Shown here: positions 10,918 to 22,600 of the stretch, piece after piece
How the letters are laid out: every line of letters starts with the position of its first letter
How positions within the stretch are numbered: position 1 is the stretch's first letter
NCBI GenBank assembly: GCA_031002005.1
Contig: JARYHS010008074.1
Location: 281,233,930 to 281,297,929, forward strand
Direction of reading: 5' to 3'
DNA: 64,000 bases
Origin: Vandiemenella viatica
Lineage: Eukaryota > Arthropoda > Insecta > Orthoptera > Morabidae
The notes under the pieces: model-generated
The model's database searches: none
Told to the model about the DNA's origin: nothing
Seen by the model: only the letters and a program-made list of their open reading frames with translations
Translations under genes and position numbers: made by a program

Positions 10918-11150
10918 ACCAATCGGATTAGCTCAGGGGTACGGGCCGTTGGAGACGCCATGGGTTCGAATCCAACCGTCGGCTGTTCTGACATGGTATT
11001 CCGTGGTTTTCCTTTTCCCATCCAAGCAAATGCCGGAACAGTGCCTTATTGACAGGCTACGGCTGCTTCCTTTTCCCCTTCCTTCTAAAAAATTTCGTTT
11101 TCTTCTTCTACATTGATCCAAGTTAATGTCACATGGAGTTCCGGCCAGTC
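10918..11150 (+). repeat. tRNA-derived SINE nested in the hAT element
   Basis: The head reads TTAGCTCAGGGGTACGGGCC (A-box region) with an intact B-box GGTTCGAATCC at about 10964. The body includes TTCCGTGGTTTTCC and AAGCAAATGCCGGAACAGTG. This resembles the middle of family A (TTTTCCATGGTTTC, GGCAAATGCTGGGATG), although the heads differ. Ends are approximate. Confidence 0.75.
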
Positions 11151-11610
11151 ACCATCACCAGCTGTATCTATTATTACGTGAATCCTAAGATCTAAGACAC
11201 TGCAAATGTGAGCAGTATGGGAATGATCCCTAACATAGTCCGAGGGGTGAAGCCGAACTTGGAGGGTAAACGAACTATGTTTACGTGTAAAACAATGGAT
11301 TTATTTTAAAATTGGAATAACTATTCACCACAATATTAAATGATGTGTTTTAACCTAATTGTTAACAGTAACATTGATAAAAGCTGTAACAATGCGGTGT
11401 GGCAGCTTCACATTATTACAAAGGTTTGCATTCAGTAGAAACAAATTGACAAATCAAGTTTTAAACATACCACGTTAAACATTAACATCTCAGGAACGCA
11501 AACCCTTTCTGAGAAATTAACAGTTGTATACCGTCATCGTTCAGTGGTAACACGGAAATTAAAACATTGTGTAGGCCTACATACTTTTAGTTCCTTCTTT
11601 AAAAGCAATC

Positions 11611-13112
11611 ATGCCTAAGCAGAAATCCTCAAGAAGTAGTCACCCGCGAGAGTGGTTTGGAACGAATAAGAATTTTTCTACAGATGGGAAAAATTATATA
11701 TTTTCTAGGATGGGTGAAACCATTAAGTTTAATTTGTTTTATATCCATATATCTTTTATAATTTAAAAAATAAATTAGATTTTATTTATTTTGATTTCTA
11801 AAGTAATGTAAAGTGACAGAGTCTAGACTGCTGGATGAAATTTCATAATATTAGCTGGGTATTATCCGGGGTGTTATATTCAGGTGGATTAATTTTATTT
11901 TTGCCTTCTATATAAGTGACTGCAGAAAAATGATCCCATGTACTACAGCATCAGAATCCAGCAACTCACTTTGGCAAATGTTACCAGGAGAAATGCTTCC
12001 AAACAGAAGTTGGGTGCAGAAGATTCGCTTCACCTGCGTCTGTATGAAGATCTTACTGCCGCTAATATACCAGTTTCAACAGTCCAGAATGCAGTCCTGA
12101 AAACCTTTCTGAAAGAATTTTGCAACAGAAAAATATCAGATGAATCCACTTTAAGAAAGAATTAATTGCCTCAGCTGTAAGAGAAAACCATTAAGAACTA
12201 GTGGACATTGCTGACCACTTCATCTGGTTAAGTGTAGATGAGACGACAGATGCATGCGGCAGATACATAGCGTTGTTGTGGGCAAGCTCGCATGTGAGGG
12301 ACGTAGTATACCCCAAGTCATTACGCGCAGAGAACTTCCAATGACTAACCAGTCGACTGTGGTAATTAGCTGTAAGGGATGCATAAAAGCTGTTGTGGCC
12401 AGGTCCAGAACACCAGGATAAGTTGTCGTTGTTGGTGACAGATAGTGCAGCTTATATGATAAAAGCAGGGGAGTGTTTGAAGACATCCCATCATCGAATG
12501 GTCCATGTCACCTGTCTAGCTCTTGGGCTGCACCAGGGAGCTGAAAAAATACGGGAACAGTACCCTGTAGTTAACGAGATAATTCCTTCAGTGAAGAAAA
12601 TATTCCTGAAAGAGCCAAGTCGAGTCGTTACTTTCAGGGAAAAGCCTTACATCAATACCCCTCCCTCCCAAGCCAGTAGTGACACGATGGAGGACCTAGA
12701 CCTCAGCCGCAGTATATTATGCAGAAAACTATGAGAGCATCACGAAGGTCATGGAATCATTAGATGAAAGCGAAGCTATTGCTATAGTAAATGCAAGGAA
12801 AGTGTTGCACTCTGTACCAAGCTGTACAGGAAGTTGACATATATAAAGGCAAATTTTTACAACCCAGAATTTTCAATCAAGAATTTGGAAGGAGGCACTC
12901 TACCGTTGACGGAAGCACTTCAAATCATCCAAGAAGTGAGGGCCAAAGTGGCTCCTGGACCAGTTGGAGTGTCTATAGCTAAGAAGCAGGAGTCTGTTTT
13001 AGCCCGCAGTCCAGATTTCAAGAGGATCTGTCAAAATATTTCATTGGTCAGTGTCATATTAGAAGTTTTAAATGAGTTGTTTACCATACACAATAAAGAC
13101 GAAGTATTTTGA
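11611..13112 (+). pseudogene. hAT transposase pseudogene, CGGBP1-like type
   Basis: An ATG at 11611 opens MPKQKSSRSSHPREWF and then FSTDGKN, the start of a BED-like zinc-finger region. Later pieces in shifting frames give LHLRLYEDLTAANIP (about 12030), DESTLRKN (12140), VDETTDACGRY-like text (12235), LLVTDSAAYMIKAGE (12430) and SRVVTFREK (12620). The last pieces read LTYIKANFYNPEFSIKNLEG and VRAKVAPGPVGVSIAKKQES near 12840-13000. The order matches hAT transposases of the kind that gave rise to CGGBP1. At least four frame breaks make it non-functional. Confidence 0.75.
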
Positions 13113-13380
13113 ACATAGTAGTGGTTTATTTTGCATGTTTTAATGTGATCGAGCAATGTCATGTTAGAAGTTTTTAAGGAGTACTTTACATTGTATTATA
13201 AAGTCAACAATATTTTTAACACTATGGCAGTATATATTGCGTGTTTTAAATTTTATTTCCCTTAAAAACGTGTAAGTTCCTAAATCAGAATTTTAAAAAT
13301 CCTATAAATGCCTAAAACGTGAGTTGAATAAACCTAAATTTGGTTTTTTAGAACCTAAAAATCCGGGGCTTAGTTATTAC

Positions 13381-13654
13381 AGTTTCCTAAAAACAATATA
13401 TGACAGATGTTTGACATCGTTAATACTTGAGCGGTGTTATTGAAGCCTTGTTGTGGGACACAATGAACCGAAAAAAAGACGAGAAATAGATGTTGCACCC
13501 TTAGCCGAAACCCCTACAAAGAAACAATTCACCCTCACTTTATTTTACGTTGTCTTTGTTATCGCATGAATGGGGGAAAGTGGGCGTTGCTCAGGGATAT
13601 ATCGAATCGTAAACATTTCACGTGTGTAGGAGCCGTTTTGCTTACAATTCTTAA
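13381..13654 (+). promoter_or_regulatory. inferred IPMK promoter and 5' UTR
   Basis: This 274-bp gap between the hAT target duplication and the IPMK start codon must hold the 5' UTR and at least part of the core promoter, if no further upstream exon exists. It contains a CACGTG E-box at 13619-13624, about 30 bp before the ATG. An in-frame TAA (13652-13654) directly precedes the ATG. No clear TATA box is seen. The transcription start cannot be placed from sequence alone. Confidence 0.4.
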
Positions 13655-13672
13655 ATGGGGTTTAACGACAAG
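13655..13672 (+). CDS. IPMK: IPMK exon 1, coding part (6 codons)
   Basis: ATGGGGTTTAACGACAAG encodes MGFNDK and is followed by a donor GTAATA at 13673. It joins the acceptor at 13846-13847 in phase 0, giving an in-frame fusion with VENSEMN. A TAA lies immediately before the ATG in the same frame, so no longer upstream coding is possible in this exon. The alternative is that translation starts at the ATG at 13863 in the next exon. The splice-site pair and preserved frame favour the 13655 start. Confidence 0.65.
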
Positions 13673-16600
13673 GTAATACAATTTTCGTGTGTTTTTATAG
13701 GAAAAAAATAAATTTTGTTCCTATTTCTGGTTGCTTATAAGCTCAAATGTTATGAAGTAGATGTCGATTTTGACATACCTAACCTACAAATTTTGCGATT
13801 TGATTGCATTGTACTTATAAAATGGTGTTTTTTTTTTTAAATTACAGGTGGAGAATTCAGAAATGAATTCAGTATACTTAAGACATAAATCTTGTGAGCA
13901 CTACCTGAAAAGAAACGGCTTCTCTGCTAAGCTGTTCGATCCTGGTGATCTAAACAAAAATGAACAGTTACCGCCAGATACCGTACCCTTGGAAAATCAG
14001 GTTGCGGGACATTGTTTGTCTGATGGAAAAAATTCGATTGGTAAGTTAATTTCTGTGTAGTATTTGACACTATTATCTGCACTTTGTGTCTGTGTGCGCG
14101 CCAGTTTGTACCGCACTATTTCATTGCTTTATTTGGTTTATACAAACCCTCTTACATCCTTGTAACATTTAGGTCATCATATGACAAATGAAACTCGCTA
14201 TAATACAGAATATGGACGACTTATTAAAATAAATACTGTTTCTAAGACTTTTTTCAGTCATTTCGTTCTTGCTAACATAGAATGTTTGTCCTTGTTTTGA
14301 GCTAAATAACAATCGTTATTCTTGTGAGCTATATTAACATAAACTGCCAACTACTGGAATGTATAATAATCCTTAGCAAGATTCTTGATTCTTATTTTAT
14401 AACACTTTTAAGTTTGGTTCAGATATTGTCTACTGAAAAGGGACTATTGCAGAACTGAACTTCCAATTTTGGGTTATCAATTCAGCTTAATTAACATAGC
14501 CATTCTTGTGGCATTCATTTGTTACATTTCATGTTTGATTTTGACATCATGTTCGAATTTCTTGCAATGCTGTTACCAAATTGTAATTACCACCAGATGA
14601 CATGATAAATTTCAGATGCATGTTAACAATTTGACTTTTTCTTTTTCCCCCTTGGCTCTAAAATTGACTGTCTAATATGTTACAAATGACATCATATACT
14701 TTCATTACCACTCTTAATATTGTTGTCAGCAATTTATGATCCTTTTTCCACCAAGCTGCTTCAGCTTAATTAGTTTGGTACAGATTGATGCATTGGAAGA
14801 CAGGAGGAGTGTGAAGAGAGTAATGAGAGTGTAAAGAGGCAGAGTTTTGTGATCAGATGTGGAAACATATTGATGAAAGAAATAAGAGAGATGCACAGAA
14901 TGGAAAAGATAACCACAAACTCACTGGCACTAGATTTCAGGCATAAGGATGTGGAAAAATTCTCCTTCATGAGTGGGACCATTGCTATTCATTATTCTAA
15001 TGAATAATTGTGTTGATTGTTTACTATCTGAAATTAGATCGTTTGCAGATGACATAATGCTGTATAAAAGAATCAAAACGATAGAGGATTGTAAACAGTT
15101 GCAGGGTGATCTGGACAGGATATCTAATTGGGTTGGTAAACATGGAATGAAGATAAATGCAAAGAAGAGTCAGCTTATTAGATACACAAATAAAAAACAA
15201 AAGGTTAATTATGAATATAAGGTGGGGAAAGAATTGCTTGCTGAAGACTTGAAATGTAAACATCTTGGAATTACTTTTGATAACAAACTTAACTGGGCAG
15301 GACACATAGGACAGGTGGTAGGCAAAGGTTTCAAAGTTCTGCATTTGTTGGAGAGAAGTTAAGGAATTGGGTTACAAAACTTTGGTCAGACCATTGCTTG
15401 AATATGGTAGTGTAGTATGGGACCCTCATTTTATGTATCAAATACAGGAGTTGGAGAGGGTGCAAAAAAGGGCTGCTAGATTTGTTTCTGGAAATTATCG
15501 CAGAATGCAATCAGTGACGGATAAGACAAAGGAGCTGGAATGGAATTCATTGCAAGACAGGAGGAGGATGAGGAGGGTCATGGGAGTGTACAGGGCATAT
15601 ACTGGCGATGAGGCATGGAAAGATATTGCAATAGGTATGAAAAGTAGTGCATGGAAGGGAAAAGATGACCACGACCACAAGCTGGCACTCGATATCAGGC
15701 ACAAGGGTGTGGGAAGATTCTCTTTTTTAGGTAAGGGTGTCAGGGATTGGAATGAGTTACCAAGAGTAACGATGAATAATTTACCGAAAACTTTGAAAGA
15801 ATTTAAATATAAAATTTGTAGAGGGCAAATGTAGGTGGGTGCAGGATAGGGGGAAGATGGGTGTGTAGGGAAATTGCCACCGGAGCCTGTGCTCCATTGC
15901 AATTAAATTAAAATAAATTAATAGATGGTCAAGGATTGGAACAAATTACCAAGAGAAATGATAAATAATTTACCAAAAAGTTGAAAGAAAAACCTGTTGA
16001 AATTTGTAGATGGCAAAAGTATGCAGGTCCAGTGAGATAATGGGTGTGTAGGGAAATTGTCATTGGCACATGTACTCCATTGCAATTAAAATAAATTAAT
16101 GCACATACAGCAAGTTAATAACTTTATTTGAACACTTTCAAAACATAAGATAATAAGTCAAATTCTAAATCCAAACCTCATTCTGCTGAAATGAGTTAGA
16201 CTGCAAAAATGAGAAGGAAATATTAAATAATAATAATAAAAAATAGGAACAAAAACCTACCACTCACCCAAGTTGGCACTGTGACAACACAGATAACTAC
16301 CATTATTAACTTGGATTTATTCTTACACACTGGTTGTGTATTAAATTTAAATAAAAAATCTATTTTTTTTTGTTAGCTGTAACAAAATAAAGTTCAGTTT
16401 TTTTTTTATTTTTTTTTTAAATGCCTTCCAAATGGTATGTACAAATCAGACATACAAAATATTTACTGTGGGTGTTGGAAAAGGTTTGAATTTTTTTTAA
16501 AAAAAGGTATATTTACTGATATATTTATTATCTAGTTCATAAAATACTCCATTGAATGACAGATATGTTTGTTTTTTTAACCGACTTCAAAAAAAGGAGG

Positions 16601-19600
16601 TTCTCAATTCGTCAGTGTTTTTGTATGTATGTTCAGCGATATCTTTTCCAATTTTGAACTGAATTAAATTAAATTTTTTTAGTGGATAGGGTATACCTCC
16701 AAAATGGTCCCATATGAATTTCATTGAGAACCACCCCTTCCACCCCTTAATTTTTATGCAAATCCACATTTTTTATTTGATCTCGATGAAACTTTGGACA
16801 TATAGTCAAAAATAGAGAGAAAAATACTGTAAACTTTTGGTTTCAAAAAATTGAAGCCCTCTCCCCCTATCCTCTCCTTAAATTTTTACCAATGTTCTTT
16901 ATACAAAGCTACAGTTGACACCATTTAACTGGTCTCCATTAAAGTTGGCATATACATGTAATTTTTCATGGAGAAGGTTTCTGACCAAAAAAAAAAAAAA
17001 AAAAAATTAAATAAAAAATAAACCACCCCATGTCTCCCTTTACACCCGTTAATTTTATAGAAATCTTCATTTCTTATATGATTTCTATTGAACTTTGCCC
17101 ATGTATACTTTAAAACAAAGAGAAAAATCCTGTCAACATTTTGTTTGACAATGCTCAACCCCTTTCCCTCTGTCAACCACATTAACTTTTGGCAATGTTC
17201 TTTATAAAAAAGCTACAGTCGCGATCGTTTGACCGATTACCGTCAAAGTTGGTGCTTATATGTATTTTTTCACGAAGAAGGTGTCTGACCAAAATATCTA
17301 AAAAACCACCCCATCTCCCCATTAAACCGCTTAATATTTATACATAACCACAGTTTTTATCCGGTTTAGACAGAACTTAGCAAATTTTTACTATAAAACA
17401 AAGAGAAAAATACTGTCAACTTTTGGTTTGCAAAAACTGAACCCCTATCACCGTTTCCACACCCTTGATTTTTGTTAATTTCTTTTTAGAAATCTACAGT
17501 TGACACCATTTGACCGATCTTTATGAAAGTTGTATGAAAGTTGCCACATTTACATGTATTTTTTTATGGAGAAGATTTCTGGCCAAAAAATCAAAATCTA
17601 CAATAGCTCCCCTTCCCTTTATAGATACCCGCAGTTTTATCAGATTTCCATGGAATATTGTACATGTATACTTAAAAACAAAGAGAAACATAGTGTCTAC
17701 ATTCTGTTTAGAAAACCCAATCACTCACTCCCTTACCTCATTTAATTTTTGCAAATGTTCTTTACACAAAGCTACAGTTTTTATCTGGTTCCGATGGAAA
17801 TTTGCACATGTATACTTTAAAACAAAGAGAAAAATACTGCCCACACTAGCTTTACAAAAACCAAACTACTCTTCGTCTCCACACCACTTAATTGTTTTTA
17901 TATATATACCTACAGCATTATCTGATATCAATAGAAATTTACACACGCATACTTTAAATCAATCAGAAAAGGCAGTCTACATTTGGTATACAAAAGCCCA
18001 CTCCCTCTTCCCCTTTACCCTCACCCCTTTTAATTTCCAATGTTCTTTACAAAAATCTACAGTTTTAAATCCCGTCAAAATCAATTAAGCTATTTTTAAG
18101 TCATGGCATAATATTTGTAAAATAAATGTGTCATAATGTCTCAACATGTAATTCAGATTTCAACTTGGATCCCAAGCTTTCACGTTGTGAAAACCAATTA
18201 AAGATCTATATTTTCTGTGTGATGCCGGAACAAACAGAGAGATTTCTGTATGTGGTATGTATTAATGTCCAGATGTTACATGTTTCGGTTATCGACCAGC
18301 AGCTTTAACAGATGTTATGATACGATCGAAACATAGCCTGGACCAAAATGTAAACTGACATTCCTTAACACAACACCCAATTCACCCTGTTCTGGAAGTT
18401 GTGGTATATAAAGACAGAATTCTTCTTTGAAAGTAAGCGCTTTAATCTCTGAGCTACCAGGAAGTTCGCAATATGGGAACTGCTACGGCATATGTAAAAT
18501 ACAAAACAAACTATAACACCACTAAAAATTTAAAAATAAAATAATTGTTTAAAAAACATAAAAACCGCCTTAAAAAAAAGCACTAAAATTTTAAAATAAC
18601 TTTATACCTTGCTTAGGAAAAAGTATATCTAAATGGACAATATTTTACTTTACTGTCATTGAAATTTTTACATTAATTAGATATTTTTGGAGTCGGTGCC
18701 AGCGAAAGCAAGAAAAACCAAAAGATAAAAACAATAAGGAATAACAATAATACATAAAAAATCATGTTACTGCTTACGTACAAATAATGCTAGAAACATG
18801 TTTCAACAAAACTGATACATAAAGATGATATGCCGATATTATACTAACTGTAAATCGTTTACGGCATGATGCAACCTACCAACTGACACTGTAGCGCCAG
18901 AGATATGCCTGGATGACCAATAAGGCAGAGCTACAGATTAAAATACTGTTAATTTGTTTCCCTTAGCTGTCTCCCGCAATAACACTGTCTGCCTCACGAT
19001 ATGCTGTAAAATATTGGGAATTTTTGTTCGTACTCTCCGTTTCGCCTCTAGCATCAAAAGAAGTTCAGTAATTCGATCTTCGCGATGTGACAGCTGGCAC
19101 CGACTCCAAAAATAACAAATTAATGTAAAAATTTCAGTGACAGTAATGTAAAATATTTTCCATTTAGATTTACTTTTTCCTAAGCAAGGTATAAAGTTAT
19201 TTTAAAATTTTAGTGCTTTAAAAAAAAAAAAAAAAGAGGCAGTTTTTATGTTTTTTAAACAATTATTTTATTGTTTTTTTTTTTAATTTAATTTTGATGG
19301 AGCACACTTTCCGGTGACAATTCACTTGATTATCTAATTACCCCAATTTTATTTTATAAATTGCGTGTTAAATGCCTTCTCCATGTACTTTTGCAATTTA
19401 CAAATTTTAATTTTAAATTCCTTCTGCGTTTTTCGTAAATTATTCATCACTTGGCAATTGGTTCCAATCCCTGACACCCTTACCAACAAAAGAAAATTTT
19501 CCCACTCCCTTATACATGGAATTGAGTGCTATCTTGTGGTCATGGTTATCTTTTCCCTTCCATACAGTATTCCTAATTCTTCGACCAATATCCTTCCAAG

Positions 19601-22600
19601 CCACCTCACCAACATATGCCTCGTACATTCCCAACACTCTCTCCACCCTCCTCCTGTCTTCCAATGACTCCCAATTCAGCTCCTTTATCATATTAGTTAC
19701 TGAATGGGTGCTGCAATAATTTCCACAACCAAATAAACATTATCTACTGAAGCATATAAAAAATTTCAAAATCACTGATAAAACTCAGGAAGATAGCTAC
19801 AAAACATGTTACACAGTACCACAAATTTTGAAAGAATTTTCAGAACAGCAGTTTTGGAAGTAAAAGGAGCAAGTATTTTTTAAGGTTTTTGGGCAAAGCT
19901 TCCATAAATCTTGGAATAAAATTGAAATTCAAAACATTTTGAGAGTATTTGGTTGCCAGTTCTCATTTGATACCAACCAAAAACTTCTGGAAATCTTTTC
20001 TTCAGGCTTCCACTAAACTCTGTAATATTATTTTCATCCCCTTCCTCCCTATGATTTTTAGAAATTTTATGTTATAATTGTATTACGGTTAGTAAGAACT
20101 TTGCACAGTTACAAAATTTTAAGTTAAACTGTTCAGAAAATATGAGGAATGGGCAGACAGATGGATAGGCAATTGAACAGATAGATATACTGACTGTCAA
20201 ATTAGTGAATTCACAAGTGTTCCATTTTTCACTTTGATGTTACGAAATCCGAAAAAAACAGGATTAATGGATCTCACAGTATTTACAGTTACCCTCTAAT
20301 TATTTTAGTGGCATGTGAAATACATCATAAGGCTGGTAGGTGCACAGTCATGAAACCTTCTCTTATGAGTAACTTGAAATGTTGATTGATGAGATAAAGC
20401 AAAAATAATGGTGGAAAGCTTGAGGCAAGGATGGAACCATGATATAGTTGAAAATACATAAACGTGTGTGTACACATTGGTTTCCAAGTGAGTCATTTAT
20501 CTTTGCTAGAATAAGTTTTTCAACTGAAATGTGGTAAAATTCTGTTTTTTTTTATCACACCCCTTTACTTTCATCTTTGGTGAGTGATAACTCTAATTTC
20601 CCCTTGTTATTTTCATTGCCTAAGTGCTTTTCCTTTTCATTAGTATCGTATATAGCACCCAGTAGCTATCAATGCCATCTCCCATAGCATGAATAATTTC
20701 AACTCTTGTTTCACGGTCCATGCTATCAGAGTCCTCCCAAATATCAACAGAACCTCTGAATTCAGAATGTGAGAACTTGCCTACCAATACAAACTGGGCA
20801 CAAGGCAATCACCCACTCTCAATAGTAGATAATACACAGTCATTATTATTATTTTTATTTATGTAAACTTTTCCCTTCAACGTCTCCTTGCCTTCACCTC
20901 CTCTACCTAAATTGAACCACCACTAACCACAGGTGATTTTTTACTTTATAGATTCTTTAATTTTTTTTTTACTAATTTTTGCTTTTTGTTTTCACTAATT
21001 TTTATTTATATTTACATTGATAAGATTTTGTTATATTTACCCCCCCCCCCCATGTTCTTGACTATCAGTTACTCTGTGAGGCAGTCTCCTGCAACATCCA
21101 CACTCCATAAGTTCTCTTGTTGATAAAGAGCTAAGACCAGAAAATTCTTATAACATGTATGTTTTTGCCCTTTTTTATGTTCACATCCCTCAAATATCAC
21201 CTGAGGTAAGTGGTGGTTTATATCCCTATTCTAATTTGTAATTCCTTTCTGCTACTTAGTGCCTATTATTTCATTGTTTGCTATGTGTCTATATTTATCA
21301 GAGTTAGTCACATTGTGTATATACACCTTCCTCCATAAAATACGGTGTTAAACCAAAAACCGAAATATTGTAAAAATACGTTCATCTCATGTTTGTTTGT
21401 TCCTTGCTGCTATTCTGTTTTCAACTTTTGTGAGATACAGGGTTCTTATTTTCAGTGCCCAAAACTCGTTACCATTTCATTATTATCACAAAATATATTT
21501 GAAACAATTGAGCAGGATCCACCTCATAGTGAGTCTCAGGGTGGACACATTCGATTCTCCTCACCGTATGCCCTCCTCTATTAATGTTTCTGTTGTTGCC
21601 TTCTTACCTGACATTCTATTCTCTCTCTCTCTATATATATATATATATACACGAGGGTAGGTCCAAAAGTTACCGGCCTAAGTAGGAAGGGACATTCAAA
21701 TAAATGAAATATATATATATTACTTTTCAGTATAACTTCTCTTTATTTTAATACATTTTTCATAACATGGAATTAACAAATTTATTCCGTCAGAAAAATA
21801 TTTCTTATCTTTGCTGTCAAAATGTTTAATTACAGCTGCCTGGACGTCTTTATCATTGCAAACTTGCATCCATGAAGGTCAGACTTTAGTTTAGAAAACA
21901 AAAAATTGTCACTTGGGGCCAAATGTGGACTGTACAGTGGATGAAGCAGTTCGGAGAATCCGCATTCTTTAACAATGGCCTTCACATGCATGGCAGTGTG
22001 GACAGGTGTATTGTCATGCAGGAGCCTCACACCTGTTGAAAGTTTACTGTGCCTTTTCTCTTTTATGGCGTCTCGGAGTTTCATGATCAAGTTGCCATAG
22101 TATACTGCATTTACTGAAGTATTTCTTTCCTTGAAATCAAGCAATAAAATTCTTTCGTTATCCCAAAAAAATAGTCGCCACGACCTTCTTCGTCGACTGG
22201 CACACTTTCGCCTTTCTTGGCAGAGATTCCCCCACCTGGCACCATTCCATTGATTCTCTTTTCGACAGAGGATTGTAGTACAGGCTGCAGGACCATGGTC
22301 TCATCAGCAGTGACAATAGAATTCAGAAATGAATGTTTCTCCTCTTCCCACAGCTTCAAAGTCTCTCGAGCACAGTTCACTCGTTCTGCCTTCTGTACTG
22401 CAGACAGAATTTTGGGAATCCATCGTGCACTGACCTTATTCATACCCAAATGTTCATGGAGAATTCGAAGGACAGTGGTTTTCGACAAGGCCAATCTCCC
22501 TGTAATTTCTTTTGTCTTCAGTCTTCTGTCTTCCAGCACTTCCTTCTGCACACTTGCGATGTTTTCATCAGTGATCACTGTCGCCGGGCGTCCACAGCAT

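Larger units (their letters stand above)
10675..13372 (+). mobile_element. hAT transposon with exact 8-bp target duplication
   Basis: The left end TAAGCCCCGGATTCTTAGG and the right end CCTAAAAATCCGGGGCTTA are inverted repeats. GTTATTAC flanks both (10667-10674 and 13373-13380). Subterminal repeats of ACCTAA and ACCTAAAAT type occur at both ends. The 2.7-kb interior contains a broken transposase gene on the + strand and a nested SINE. Its right end lies about 280 bp upstream of the IPMK start codon. Confidence 0.9.

Noticed and set aside
17510..18088. A 192-codon open frame on the + strand
   Set aside because: It coincides with the tandem array and its peptide repeats with the DNA units. No domain is seen.
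20620..20808. A minus-strand exon-like open frame
   Set aside because: The DNA matches, inverted, the end of the Penelope-like element at 57110-57210, so the frame is its antisense.
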